From Ruegeria sp. HKCCD8929 (GTDB taxonomy: Bacteria; Pseudomonadota; Alphaproteobacteria; Rhodobacterales; Rhodobacteraceae), in NCBI RefSeq assembly GCF_013031405.1, contig NZ_WPZY01000020.1:1-64000 (forward strand): 64,000 nucleotides of DNA. The letters run 5' to 3'. Below the pieces are notes generated by a model, which saw only the letters and a program-made list of their open reading frames with translations, searched no databases and was not told where the DNA came from. The position numbers and the translations under genes are program-made. This document shows, piece by piece, positions 54,435-63,915 of this stretch (the first letter of the stretch is position 1; each line of letters begins with the position of its first letter).

Positions 54435-55400
54435 CTATTTCACAAAGGTTACGGATTTGCGGTCGGTCGACAGAACCACCGCCGCGATGACAAGTACGCC
54501 CAGAACGCCATCCTGCACGTAACCTGGGAGCCCTATGACAACCATGCCGTTGTTGATGACGTTGACGATCAGCACACCGATCAGGGTGTTCCAAACGCCG
54601 CCGATGCCGCCCCAAAGCGCGGTGCCGCCCACGACAACCGAGGTTATGGACACAAACATGAAGTTCGATCCGGTCGCGGTCTCAGCAATGCCGATCCGGC
54701 CCACCGCGAGCAACGCACCAACCGCATAGAAAATACCGGCCAGTGCAAAACCCATGATGCGCACGCGGTTCACGTTCAAGCCCGAGGCATGGGCCAGTTC
54801 CTCGCCCCCACCGACGGCATAGAAGTTGCGGCCCAGCGTGGTGCGCGACTGGATGAACCAGGCGATCAGCAGGAACAGCAGCGCGACGTAGCACATGATC
54901 GGGAACCCGAACCACCGTTCTGTCAGCAATGAGCGGAACAGGTCATCCTCAACCCGTATCCGGTCGCCGCCGGTCAGGAGCAGGGCAAAGCCGGTGCCGA
55001 CAAACCCCATGGCCAGCGAAGCCATGAATGAGGGGATTTTCATCAGAACGTGCACCAAACCGTTGATCAGCCCGATACCGGCACCGACCAGCAGCGCCAG
55101 CGGCAAAGCCAGCCACGCCCAAGAGGCCAACGTGCCCCCCAGCGCGATAAAGGCAAAAGCAAAGACCACGGCACAGACCGAAACGGTCCCTTCCATCGAC
55201 AGGTCGATCGAGCCCATGATGATTATGAAGGTCACGCCAACGGCCACCATCAGGGCGGGCGCAGAGGAGATTCCGACCCGCGCAAAATTACGCAGCGAGA
55301 AGAAGCGGGGCTCCATCACGGTAAAAAACAGAACCAGGACCAAAAGGACGATCAAGGGTGCCCACTTGATCAGAACATCCCGTGTCAGCACATTACTCAC
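54435..55400 (-). CDS. Ribose-type ABC transporter permease
   Basis: 321-aa CUT2 membrane subunit: TFIIIMGSIDLSMEGTVS and the SITSVVVGGTALWGGIGG motif. GTG 55400 has GGAGGA upstream; the long frame to 55892 runs into the binding-protein gene and is not used. Confidence 0.9.
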   Translation of the reverse strand: MSNVLTRDVLIKWAPLIVLLVLVLFFTVMEPRFFSLRNFARVGISSAPALMVAVGVTFIIIMGSIDLSMEGTVSVCAVVFAFAFIALGGTLASWAWLALPLALLVGAGIGLINGLVHVLMKIPSFMASLAMGFVGTGFALLLTGGDRIRVEDDLFRSLLTERWFGFPIMCYVALLFLLIAWFIQSRTTLGRNFYAVGGGEELAHASGLNVNRVRIMGFALAGIFYAVGALLAVGRIGIAETATGSNFMFVSITSVVVGGTALWGGIGGVWNTLIGVLIVNVINNGMVVIGLPGYVQDGVLGVLVIAAVVLSTDRKSVTFVK

Positions 55401-55433
55401 GTGCTTCCTCCCACTGAGTGAATTGACCGGGCC

Positions 55434-55483
55434 GTTCGCACTCTGAACCAAACCCCAGCCCGCGCAAGCAGGCCGGTGCGAAC
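55434..55483 (-). other. Long-loop hairpin after the Tat-exported binding-protein gene
   Basis: Inverted repeat GTTCGCAC / GTGCGAAC separated by 34 bases, in the 100-base gap between the binding-protein stop (55501) and the permease start (55400). Like the hairpins at 16696 and 61835 it follows a binding-protein gene and may raise its expression relative to the membrane genes. Confidence 0.4.
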
Positions 55484-55500
55484 ACCAGCCTGCAGTTTTC

Positions 55501-56607
55501 TTAGTTGTACTGGATCTGACCGTTGGAAGTGGACCAGAAGTCCTTCCAGTCATAGGTCGGAACGCTATCGAGATACTCGGCCTTGAACGCCAGTGCATCT
55601 TCGGGCTGGACCATGATGGTGGGACCGTAGAACTCGCGATGCTCATTGGGCTCTTCGGACGGCTTGAAGTGGCCGGACGCCGCGTAATAGGCCAAAGCTG
55701 CGGTGATACCGCCACCCCAATGCGGGTTGGTGAACACCGTCGCCAGAATCTTGCCCTCGCCCACCAGCTGAACCGCCTGCGGGTTTCCGTCATAAGACAC
55801 GATAGGCATGCCTTCGATGCCTTCGGCACGCAACGCCTCAAGCACACCGTAGGCAATGGTGTCGTTGGCGCAGTGCACGCCTTTGATCTCATCGCCGTAG
55901 CGCGTCAGGAAAGCGCTCATGACCTGGTTGGCCTTCTGCGTATCCCAATCCGCCGGCTCGGCGGCCAGCAATTCGGCGTCCGGATAATCCTTCAATGCGG
56001 TCTTCAGGCCCGCAAGACGCTCAATGGCAGGGTTGTTCGAGGCGATTCCGCCCAGATGCACAACACCGCCGGATCCGCCCATGGCGTCCAGCAGGATGCG
56101 TGCCGTCTGCTCTGCCGGGCCTTCGTCGGACCAGCTCATGTGGCTGACATAATTGTCGCCAAAGTCCCACGGGTGCAGATCGTCGGTCTTGTTCCAAAGG
56201 GTCGAGACATAGGCGCCAGCCTCTGCGCAGGACTCGACAACCGGGCGCGCGTTCGGCGCGTCGTTGGTGTCGATGGCCAGAGCCAGTTCGCCGTTGGTCT
56301 TGGACAGCAGCGCCTTGACGTCAGCAAGTGATTTTTCCGACGATCCTTCATTGATCAGATGTGTCAGGAAATCCTTGGGTTTGCCCAGGCTTTCGACGAA
56401 CGCTTCACCCCCGGAAACGATCTCATTCCAGTAGGGGTTGGTGCGGTTGCGATACGACCACGCGATGGTCGGGTCGGTGATTGCCGCGCGGGCCATCCCG
56501 CCCAGCATGCTCGACACCGCGGCACCGCCAACGCCATAGGCTGAGGCAAGCAGAAAATTACGGCGGGTAATCGTCTCCTGCTCGATGAACTTCTTGATGA
56601 ATGACAT
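55501..56607 (-). CDS. Tat-exported sugar-binding protein of CUT2 transporter
   Basis: 368-aa periplasmic binding protein with a twin-arginine signal (TRRNFLLAS followed by a hydrophobic stretch and ARA), so it is probably folded or cofactor-bound before export. Binding-fold motifs: WSYRNRTNPYWNE, LAIDTNDAPNARP, HLGGIASNNPA and CANDTIAYGVLEAL. ATG 56607 has GGGAGGA upstream. First gene of the operon behind site E. Ligand unknown. Confidence 0.88.
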   Translation of the reverse strand: MSFIKKFIEQETITRRNFLLASAYGVGGAAVSSMLGGMARAAITDPTIAWSYRNRTNPYWNEIVSGGEAFVESLGKPKDFLTHLINEGSSEKSLADVKALLSKTNGELALAIDTNDAPNARPVVESCAEAGAYVSTLWNKTDDLHPWDFGDNYVSHMSWSDEGPAEQTARILLDAMGGSGGVVHLGGIASNNPAIERLAGLKTALKDYPDAELLAAEPADWDTQKANQVMSAFLTRYGDEIKGVHCANDTIAYGVLEALRAEGIEGMPIVSYDGNPQAVQLVGEGKILATVFTNPHWGGGITAALAYYAASGHFKPSEEPNEHREFYGPTIMVQPEDALAFKAEYLDSVPTYDWKDFWSTSNGQIQYN

Positions 56608-56702
56608 GTCGTCCTCCCTTTTCGTCTGGCACATGGGATCTCAGGCGTTCGTGTGTCTGCCCCCCCTTGGCACAAATGCCGCCTTGCAACACTAATACCT
56701 AA

Positions 56703-56718
56703 TGCACTAACTAGTTAC
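56703..56718. promoter_or_regulatory. TetR-type operator, site E
   Basis: TGCACT-AACT-AGTTAC; the right half is perfect and the core ACTAACTAGTTA is shared with site C. It lies between the divergent binding-protein gene and the TetR gene, so it can serve autoregulation. Confidence 0.6.
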
Positions 56719-56889
56719 TTCTTTACGAAAGCCTGTGTCAAGCGTTAAGAATGAGATAATAAGAGCGTCGAACACGCTCCGGGAGAGACCTGCTGCGACG
56801 GCAAAATCGTAAACTTGCACAGGCGACCGCCTCACTCCATTAATCGGGGACGGTGTCGAAAAGCACTAAAAGCAAAGAGGACAAGGAAA

Positions 56890-57525
56890 GTGGCCGAAAA
56901 ACCGATCACAAAGAAGCGGGATGCTGAGGCAACCAAGGCCAGAATCCTGAAAGCGGCGAAGAAGGAATTTGCGAAGAACGGCCTTGGAGGAGCGCGCGTC
57001 GACGAAATCGCTGAGCGTGCACAGGCCAACAAACGCATGTTATACCACTATTTCGGAAGCAAAGAGGACTTGTTCCGGACCGTCCTAGAAGACGCTTACT
57101 TGAGCATCCGATCTGCTGAGCGAAAACTCAATCTCGAGCATCTGACGCCCACCGAAGCAATCGAGGCCTTGGTGCGCTTCACCTGGCAGTATTATCTAAA
57201 GAACCCTGAGTTTATTACTCTGGTGAACAGCGAAAACCTGCATCGTGCCAAGCATATCAAATCCTTGCCCAATCTCCCCGAAACGATGCGTGGTCTGGTC
57301 GGTATGGTCGACGACATCCTGAAACGCGGTCAGGAGAGCGGCGAGTTTCGGGACGGGGTCGACGCAACGCAGTTGAACATCACGATCGCTGCCATCGGAT
57401 ACTACTATCTGACGAACCGGTATACGGGCTCATTCCTGTTTGAGCGCGACCTGATGGACAAGGAAGCGTTGGAAGAGCGTATTGCCTTTAACGTCGAGAC
57501 AATTCTGCGACTCGTTCGAAAGTGA
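56890..57525 (+). CDS. TetR-family regulator of the surrounding catabolic regulon
   Basis: 211 aa. N-terminal TetR helix-turn-helix (ARILKAAKKEFAKNGLGGAR, VDEIAERAQANKRMLYHYFGSKEDLF, about residues 15-65) and an all-helical ligand domain. GTG 56890 follows AGGACAAGGAAA; the open frame to 56815 lacks a good site. The local operator (site E) and its copies before five other transcription units suggest it represses them all until an inducer binds. Confidence 0.88.
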   Translation: MAEKPITKKRDAEATKARILKAAKKEFAKNGLGGARVDEIAERAQANKRMLYHYFGSKEDLFRTVLEDAYLSIRSAERKLNLEHLTPTEAIEALVRFTWQYYLKNPEFITLVNSENLHRAKHIKSLPNLPETMRGLVGMVDDILKRGQESGEFRDGVDATQLNITIAAIGYYYLTNRYTGSFLFERDLMDKEALEERIAFNVETILRLVRK

Positions 57526-57561
57526 TCTAGTTGGTGGCAGGCGCGTTAAACACGTCGCCCA

Positions 57562-57979
57562 CTATCGAAAGGACAATCCTGCGTCTTCAATCGCTTTGGC
57601 CGTGCATTCGATATCTTCGGAGTCCTTGGCACCCGACACGCCTACCGCCCCGATGCAGTCCGCCTCTTCGAACACAGGCACTCCACCTCTCCAGGTCATG
57701 AGCCATTCTCGGGTGCCAACACCCAAAGCAAGCGTTGGGTTTGCCGCCATACGCTCACCAAAATCCGCGGCGGCCTGGCGCAAGATGGCAGTGGTATAGG
57801 CTTTGTCCGCCGCGAAACCACCAATTGCCGGCTCCACCGCGTCATTGCGCCCGAATGCGACCAGAAACCCGTGCGAGTCCGACGGCGACAGCTACGATCC
57901 ACTCTTTGGATTCAGCATGTTCGAGAGCATTCGAAAGCATGGTCTGCACTGTGGCGTATCCAACCGACTTCAGGGTCAC
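57562..57979 (-). pseudogene. GlcG/HbpS-like gene with a frameshift
   Basis: The first frame (from GTG 57979) reads KSVGYATVQTMLSNALEHAES and KEWIVAVAV, then goes out of frame near 57875; one extra G restores DSHGFLVAFGRND and then PAIGGFAADKAYTTAIL to the stop at 57562. GlcG/HbpS proteins bind haem or degradation products and often sit by glycolate or propanediol genes. True mutation or sequencing error. Confidence 0.72.
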
Positions 57980-57984
57980 GGATT

Positions 57985-58983
57985 TCAGGACAGGCTCTCC
58001 CAGTCATAGACGATGAAGGGCTCCCTGATGTTTCGGTCGATAATGTCGGAATAAACCTCGGCGGGGTTTGATGGAGAAACCGTAGCAATCAACCCGTCCA
58101 GCTTGACGCGCCTCTCGCTCAACCAGCGCATTGCGCGCTCGAACCCGCCGAACGTGCTGTAGGGCGCGTTGTTGTAGCCGTCGAGCAATTCTTCCCAGAC
58201 AAAGTCACGTGACAGGATCGGCACATCCCATTCCCACCCGCTGCGAAGTTCGACAAAGTTGAAAAAGACGGCATTAAGCACTTCGTGGGCCTTCAGGTCG
58301 GTATACGGGCGCCATGGCACGCCGACCAGAACGACCTCACCCCGCTTGCGGACAATTTTGCAACCGTCCAGGACCGCCGCCTCATGGCCCGAACAATCGA
58401 CAACCAGCGCGACCTTGCCGACAAACTCAGGATCATCCAGAGGCATCCGGGCAAAGGTCTTCGTCACACCGGTCTGCTCTGCCTGAGACCGTCGCAAGGC
58501 ATCAGGCTCAACGACCGACACATCATAGCCGCCGATGATGAAGTTGTGCGCCGCCAAAAGGCCAACCGGCCCGGCGCCGCAGACGATCACCTTATCACCG
58601 GTACGCGCCTTGGTGGTCATCAGGGTCGTCATCGAAACGCCCATCAGCCGCGTCAGCAGCGCGACGTCCGGCGTCATATCGGCGGGCACAGGCATCGTAA
58701 AACGTGCGGCGCATTGCTGGGTTTGCCGATGATGGCCCATACAAAAGCGCAGTTCGCCGACCTCGATGCCTTCAACATCCGCGCCCACCTCCTCGACCCA
58801 GAAAACCGCCGAATACCCAGGGCGAATGGGAAAATCATCGCCATTGGCCCAGCCAATCTCCGTGCCCTGACTGATCAGCGTGGCCACCGTTGTGCCGCGA
58901 ATTTCATCAGCAGCCAGCGGATCATCCTCGTAGTCCAGCAGGGCAAACGCGGATTTGGCGGGGAAAACGACCTCTTTGGGCAT
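57985..58983 (-). CDS. MDR-superfamily dehydrogenase lacking the zinc motif
   Basis: 332 aa, Rossmann motif VIVCGAGPVGLLAAHNF in the middle, and a GroES-like N-terminal domain. Neither the GHE nor the four-Cys structural zinc motif is present, so it is a zinc-free MDR (like quinone reductase or a sugar dehydrogenase). Nine bases after the ABC ATPase gene. Confidence 0.8.
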   Translation of the reverse strand: MPKEVVFPAKSAFALLDYEDDPLAADEIRGTTVATLISQGTEIGWANGDDFPIRPGYSAVFWVEEVGADVEGIEVGELRFCMGHHRQTQQCAARFTMPVPADMTPDVALLTRLMGVSMTTLMTTKARTGDKVIVCGAGPVGLLAAHNFIIGGYDVSVVEPDALRRSQAEQTGVTKTFARMPLDDPEFVGKVALVVDCSGHEAAVLDGCKIVRKRGEVVLVGVPWRPYTDLKAHEVLNAVFFNFVELRSGWEWDVPILSRDFVWEELLDGYNNAPYSTFGGFERAMRWLSERRVKLDGLIATVSPSNPAEVYSDIIDRNIREPFIVYDWESLS

Positions 58984-58992
58984 CTCGGGCTC

Positions 58993-60069
58993 CTATTCTG
59001 CGTTCAATGACCGGCCAGTGCCTGCATCAAAAAAATGGGCCAAGTCGAAGTTCAGGCGGATGTGGGTTTTCGTACCTGACGGCACGCGTTGTTCTGCCGG
59101 GATTTCGGCAACAAGTTCGTGCGTACCGACCCGCAGGTCGAGCAACGCTTCGTTGCCAAGAAATTCGGTAACTTCGACGGTCGCCGGCAAGGCGCGTTCG
59201 TCATCCGCGTGAGCCAATTCAATGCTGATCGGACGGATGCCTATGGTTACATCCTGACCCTCGGTGACACGGCCCGCAAACCTGGTCGGAACAGGGTGTG
59301 AGAAACCATCCGCTTCGATCCTGCCGTCCGTTATTCGGGCGTCAATCATGTTCATGGACGGGCTTCCGATGAAAGTGGCGACAAAACTGGTCTTGGGGTT
59401 GGAATAAACCTCTTCCGGAGTGCCGACCTGTTCAACATACCCGTCCCGCATGATGACAATCTTGTCGGCCAGTGTCATGGCTTCGACCTGATCGTGGGTC
59501 ACATAAAGCACGGTCGTGCCCAGCCGTTGATGCAGCTTTCCGATCTCCCAGCGGACCTGAGTGCGCAACTTCGCGTCAAGATTTGACAGCGGTTCATCGA
59601 ACAGAAAAACATCAGGTGTCCGGACCATCGCGCGACCCATGGCGACCCGCTGACGTTGTCCACCAGACAGTTGCGCGGGCTTTCGGGCCAACAGTTCGGA
59701 CAGACCCAAGATCTCGGCCGTCTCGTTGATACGGCGTTCAACCTCATCCGCACCCAGTTTGAGGGGGCGCAAGGCGAATTCCATGTTCTGCCGAACGGTC
59801 ATATGCGGATAAAGGGCATAGTTCTGGAACACCATGGCGACACCCCGATCCTTGGGCGCCACGTCGTTGACCACTTGCCCGCCAATCGAAAGCTTCCCAC
59901 CCGTTACATCTTCCAGTCCGGCGACCATGCGAAGGGTTGTTGTCTTGCCGCAGCCGGAGGGTCCGAGCAGCACGACGAACTCACCCTTGTCGATTTCGAG
60001 GTCGACGCCGTGGACAACCTGTACGGCTCCGTATCGCTTGGTGACATTGCTCAGCGTGATTGCAGACAT
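58993..60069 (-). CDS. CUT1 ABC transporter ATP-binding protein (UgpC/MalK-like)
   Basis: 358 aa. Walker A GPSGCGKTT, LSGGQRQRVAMGRAM, LFDEPLSNLDAKLR and a C-terminal TOBE domain. Serves the MalF/MalG-type permeases in front of it. Confidence 0.93.
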   Translation of the reverse strand: MSAITLSNVTKRYGAVQVVHGVDLEIDKGEFVVLLGPSGCGKTTTLRMVAGLEDVTGGKLSIGGQVVNDVAPKDRGVAMVFQNYALYPHMTVRQNMEFALRPLKLGADEVERRINETAEILGLSELLARKPAQLSGGQRQRVAMGRAMVRTPDVFLFDEPLSNLDAKLRTQVRWEIGKLHQRLGTTVLYVTHDQVEAMTLADKIVIMRDGYVEQVGTPEEVYSNPKTSFVATFIGSPSMNMIDARITDGRIEADGFSHPVPTRFAGRVTEGQDVTIGIRPISIELAHADDERALPATVEVTEFLGNEALLDLRVGTHELVAEIPAEQRVPSGTKTHIRLNFDLAHFFDAGTGRSLNAE

Positions 60070-60079
60070 TTCGGCGCCC

Positions 60080-60904
60080 CTATTTGACGGACCCCATGGT
60101 CAGCCCGCGCACCAGCCAGCGTTGGCAGGTCAGTACAAAGATGACACCGGGGATTAGAATGATGAACGAACCGGCCATGATGCGGCCCCATTGCACTGCA
60201 TCCGATGACCAGAAAGACATGACCGCAACCGTGACAGTTTGAGCCTCTGACCCTGTCAGCATCAGCGCGAACAGAAATTCGTTCCACGAAAACACGAAGC
60301 AGAAGACGGCCGAGACGGCCAGCCCAGGCGCCGCCAATGGCAGCGTGATCCGCCAAAACGTTTCAAACAGACCATACCCGTCGACTGCCGCTGCCTCTTC
60401 CAGTGCCATCGGCACCTCGTCAAAAAAGCCTTTCATCAGCCAAACCGTGAGTGGGATATTGGCCGTCGAATAAACGATGATCAAAGCAAGAGGCGTGTCC
60501 AAAAGACCAACCGTCTTGAAGATGATGTAGTACGGCACGACCACCGCGATTGGCGGAAACATCCGCATGGACAGGATCCAGAAGGCCACGTCGTTCATCC
60601 GTTTGTGGCGAATGCGGCTGATGGCATAGGCCGCGAGTGTTCCGAAGGTCAGGCTGAACGCTGTCGATCCGAAGGACACGACCAAGGAGTTCAGCATGAA
60701 CTTGGCGAAGGGCCGCATGCCGAACAGGCTTTCGTAGTGCTCAAGCGTCGGCGTGAACAGGAAGGCGGGCGGCTTCTGGAACATGATCGGCGAGGGTTTC
60801 ACCGAAGAGGATGCAATAAGATAAATCGGTGTCAGGAAGACGATCAGGACAACTGCAAGAAGCAGATAGACAAGGACCGTCTGGCGTTTGCTCGGTGCAC
60901 TCAT
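60080..60904 (-). CDS. CUT1 ABC transporter permease (MalG/UgpE-like)
   Basis: 274-aa membrane protein with the binding-protein-dependent permease motif ALEEAAAVDGYGLFETFWRITLPLAAPGL. Ten bases before the ATPase gene. Partner of the MalF-like permease. Confidence 0.92.
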   Translation of the reverse strand: MSAPSKRQTVLVYLLLAVVLIVFLTPIYLIASSSVKPSPIMFQKPPAFLFTPTLEHYESLFGMRPFAKFMLNSLVVSFGSTAFSLTFGTLAAYAISRIRHKRMNDVAFWILSMRMFPPIAVVVPYYIIFKTVGLLDTPLALIIVYSTANIPLTVWLMKGFFDEVPMALEEAAAVDGYGLFETFWRITLPLAAPGLAVSAVFCFVFSWNEFLFALMLTGSEAQTVTVAVMSFWSSDAVQWGRIMAGSFIILIPGVIFVLTCQRWLVRGLTMGSVK

Positions 60905-60919
60905 GATGGGTCCTGTCCC

Positions 60920-61804
60920 TTACGCGTAGTCGTCGCGGTTGAGCGACTTGAAGAAGAGGGTGATCAGAACAACGATGATCACTAACGAGACAAAGGACGC
61001 CGCCGCGCCCACCCCCATGCGCCAAAAGGTGAAGGACTGACGGTAAATGAACAGCGACAGAACCTCGGTCGTATCTCCCGGTCCGCCTTTAGTCAGAACA
61101 AAGATGATGTCGTAGATCTTGAAAGCGTCGATGGCGCGCAGAAACATCAAGCTGACCAGAACCGGCTTGAGCTGCGGCAAGGTCACTCGCGTGAACACGT
61201 CCCAACGGGAGTTACCGTCGATCATCGCGGCCTCATAAGGCTCGGGTGAGAGGCTTTGCACAGCCGCAGCGGTCCCCATCATCACAAACGGCGTCCATTG
61301 CCAGATATCGGCGATGGCAATGGCCCACAGCGCCCAGTTCGTTGACGTTATCCAGGGGATTGCGCCAACTCCCAAGAAGCTGAGGAAATAGTTGAGATAT
61401 CCTAACTCGGGAAAGTACAGAAACAGCCAGACAAGGCCCACGATCACAGGCGAAATCATCATCGGGACAAGCAGCAGAGTGCGCGCGACCCCCATTCCCG
61501 GAAGCTTCTGCGTTACCAGCAGGGCGATGCCAACGCCCAGAACCAGTTGCACGCTGAGCGTCATTGCCATCAGTTTTGCCGTCACGATCAGCGTATGCAG
61601 GAATTCGCTCGATGTCAGGATTTCCCGGTAATTTGACCACCCTACAAAGACGCGGGGCACAAAGGGTTTTGCCAGATCGTAAGACCGAAAGCTCAGATAA
61701 CCCGCGTATAGCATCGGGTAGATCGTGGTGAGGAACAACACCAGCATCGCCGGCACCAGAAAGATCCCGAAGATCTTCTTGTTCCTTTTTCTGATGTAGG
61801 CCAT
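60920..61804 (-). CDS. CUT1 ABC transporter permease (MalF/UgpA-like)
   Basis: 294 aa with six or so helices and the EAA-loop pattern (PYEAAMIDGNSRWDVFTRVTLPQLKPVL). ATG 61804 is chosen; the frame extends to 61849 across a hairpin. Next to the binding-protein gene with a 76-nt gap. Confidence 0.92.
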   Translation of the reverse strand: MAYIRKRNKKIFGIFLVPAMLVLFLTTIYPMLYAGYLSFRSYDLAKPFVPRVFVGWSNYREILTSSEFLHTLIVTAKLMAMTLSVQLVLGVGIALLVTQKLPGMGVARTLLLVPMMISPVIVGLVWLFLYFPELGYLNYFLSFLGVGAIPWITSTNWALWAIAIADIWQWTPFVMMGTAAAVQSLSPEPYEAAMIDGNSRWDVFTRVTLPQLKPVLVSLMFLRAIDAFKIYDIIFVLTKGGPGDTTEVLSLFIYRQSFTFWRMGVGAAASFVSLVIIVVLITLFFKSLNRDDYA

Positions 61805-61834
61805 CGCGCGAAACCCCGGAACAGTTGTTTGATG

Positions 61835-61872
61835 GGTGTCCCGCCCCAATGGGAGTGATGGGGCGAGACACC
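61835..61872 (-). terminator. Intercistronic hairpin after the CUT1 binding-protein gene
   Basis: GGTGTC-C-CGCCCCA / TGGGGCG-A-GACACC, a 14-bp stem with one mismatch and a 10-nt loop, starting nine bases after the stop. No U-run, so likely an mRNA-stabilising or attenuating stem. Confidence 0.6.
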
Positions 61873-61880
61873 GCGTGACG

Positions 61881-63284
61881 TCAGTCGAAAATTTCGGCCT
61901 GAGCGTCGTTGATCCACCGCAGTCTCAGATCTTCGGGAAAGACCTTGAGGCGCGTGTTGATCTTTGTGCAGGCATTTGTCAGCGCTTCCTGTGCACTCTC
62001 GGTTTCGCCCGCCATGAACTTGTTCAGTTCGACACCAAAAACCTCTTCCACATCCGCATAGAAAGGATGGAATATGCGGCGTTGTGCGTTTTCCTGCGTG
62101 TCCAGAAGCACCTGATAATAGGGATACTTCTCTTGCAGCTCAGGATCCGAGAGGATGGACTTGTGGAACTGAGACACGCCCGAACCCTCTTCGGCAAAGC
62201 GGCGCATCATATCCTGAGAGGTGCCCCATTTGATGAACTCCCAGGCGGCCTCTTTTTCCGTGTCGGTCGCCTTGGAATTGATCGCAAAGCTCAGAGCCCC
62301 GGTCATCGTTGGCTGCGGATTGCCATCACCGGTCGGGCTTGCGGCGTAACCGGCCTCACCGATCGTCGGCAGAACAGCCTCATCCGGGTTGGTCAGGCGT
62401 ACCGTGCGCACCGACCAGTAAGAGCTTTGCGCGGTCTCGCCCCGCTCCATATACCCGGTGCGGATGTCCCACATCAGACCCAAGTAGTCAGGCGGATTGA
62501 AGGCAACCAGTTCTTTCATCACGTTGGCCGCTGCCAAGGCCGCCTCGCCATCCATGGCGCAGAGACCCGTTTCAGCATCCCAATACTGGCCCCCGAAACT
62601 GCGCATGATGGGGAAGAAATCATGCGTGATGGCGCCTGCAACGCGACTATAGGCCTGCGCATTGCCGTAGAAGGGCTTGTCCAGAACTTCACCGGCCAGA
62701 GCTTCGCCGGCGTCCCTGGTAAAGAACTCGGCAATGTCGATGTACTGATCCCAGGTTTGAGCAGGAGTCAAAGGATATCCGTATTTTGCCTCGAACGCGG
62801 CCTGTTCCTCGGGATGTTCGTAGAGGTCCTTGCGATAGTTCTGGTGCCAGATCATGCCCGAGGCCGGAAAGGCTAGCAGGCGCCCCTGCCAGGTGTTTTC
62901 CTGAAGCTGGATCGGGATGATGTCGTCAAGATGGATTTCTTCAGCGTCCCGCTTGACCAGTTCGGTCAGATCCTCCAGCGCCCCGGATTCACCAAGCACT
63001 CCAACCCATGGGCTGTCGACCCACATCAGTTGATAACTCGGGTTGTCGGCACTGGCTTCGATGACGATTTTGTCGATCAGGCCCGGATAGGGGAACATAT
63101 CAATCTGGACCTTGGCCCCTGTCAGTTCCTCGAATTCACCTACAATCGGCGCAAGGCGCGTGACAGAGGTGTCGCCGATGGCCAGCATTTTCAGCTCGAC
63201 CCCGTCGAAATCGCCTGCGGTCGCCGAGCCGGTGGTCCCGATGGCTACGGCGCTTCCCATAAGCGCCATTTTCAGATGTTTCAT
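61881..63284 (-). CDS. CUT1 ABC transporter substrate-binding protein
   Basis: 467-aa extracellular binding protein family 1 (UgpB/MalE-like). Signal peptide MKHLKMALMGSAVAIGTTGS to TAG. ATG 63284 has GGAGGAA upstream; the longer frame to 63398 lacks a site. Follows the VOC gene. Confidence 0.9.
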   Translation of the reverse strand: MKHLKMALMGSAVAIGTTGSATAGDFDGVELKMLAIGDTSVTRLAPIVGEFEELTGAKVQIDMFPYPGLIDKIVIEASADNPSYQLMWVDSPWVGVLGESGALEDLTELVKRDAEEIHLDDIIPIQLQENTWQGRLLAFPASGMIWHQNYRKDLYEHPEEQAAFEAKYGYPLTPAQTWDQYIDIAEFFTRDAGEALAGEVLDKPFYGNAQAYSRVAGAITHDFFPIMRSFGGQYWDAETGLCAMDGEAALAAANVMKELVAFNPPDYLGLMWDIRTGYMERGETAQSSYWSVRTVRLTNPDEAVLPTIGEAGYAASPTGDGNPQPTMTGALSFAINSKATDTEKEAAWEFIKWGTSQDMMRRFAEEGSGVSQFHKSILSDPELQEKYPYYQVLLDTQENAQRRIFHPFYADVEEVFGVELNKFMAGETESAQEALTNACTKINTRLKVFPEDLRLRWINDAQAEIFD

Positions 63285-63373
63285 TGTTCCTCCTCCACTA
63301 TTGCCGGTGCTTTGCCTGCGGCACGACACCAATTGCGGGCACACTTGCCTTTCGTGCCCAGGGTGAATGGCCC

Positions 63374-63901
63374 TTAAGCTCCTTCGGACGGCGTCCACAG
63401 TTTCGGACCGCCTTGAGCCTCGTATCCGAGTGGTCTGGTCGCGCTGACGATTTCCAAAAACTGGCCCCAGGGGCTGCGTAAGTAGAGCCAGACAAGACCG
63501 TCCATCGGACCGCCTTCGATCAGGGTCGGACCTTCCAGCAGATCGACACCTGCGGTCTCCAGTCTCTGGGCAACAGCAAAGGCGTCATCGACTTCAAACG
63601 CGATGTGCATCGCACCAACCTCGCCGTTGTGCTTCAGGGACTGGTTGCCGGTGACCCCCGAGTACTCGAACAGCTCCAGCGACCCTCCGCGGCCGATCTG
63701 AATGACACGCTGATCTGCGATCCTGACGCCCTTGGGGACGCCCAAGTGTTTGGCCATGAACGCATCGTCAACATCCACCGACCCGCATTCCATGACGGTA
63801 ACCGCCCCGAAGATATCGGTGAAAAATGTGACCGCCTGATGCATATCCGGAACAGTGAACCCGATATGGTGCAAACCCAGGATTGATTTACTTTTAGCCA
63901 T
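63374..63901 (-). CDS. VOC (glyoxalase/dioxygenase-like) protein
   Basis: 175 aa with the VOC metal-binding beta-alpha-beta repeats: LGLHHIGFTVPDMHQAV with His, GAMHIAFEVDDAFA with His and the late Glu in GQFLEIVSA. Members are glyoxalases, epimerases or dioxygenases. It starts at operator site F, so its translation start is inside the operator. First gene of the operon for the CUT1 transporter. Confidence 0.83.
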   Translation of the reverse strand: MAKSKSILGLHHIGFTVPDMHQAVTFFTDIFGAVTVMECGSVDVDDAFMAKHLGVPKGVRIADQRVIQIGRGGSLELFEYSGVTGNQSLKHNGEVGAMHIAFEVDDAFAVAQRLETAGVDLLEGPTLIEGGPMDGLVWLYLRSPWGQFLEIVSATRPLGYEAQGGPKLWTPSEGA

Positions 63902-63915
63902 AACTGGTTAGTTCT
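63900..63915. promoter_or_regulatory. TetR-type operator, site F
   Basis: ATAACT-GGTT-AGTTCT; read on the minus strand AACTAACCAGTTAT differs from site C by one base. It overlaps the VOC start codon and lies just after a GGAG ribosome-binding site. Position suggests control of the entire downstream operon. Confidence 0.55.
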
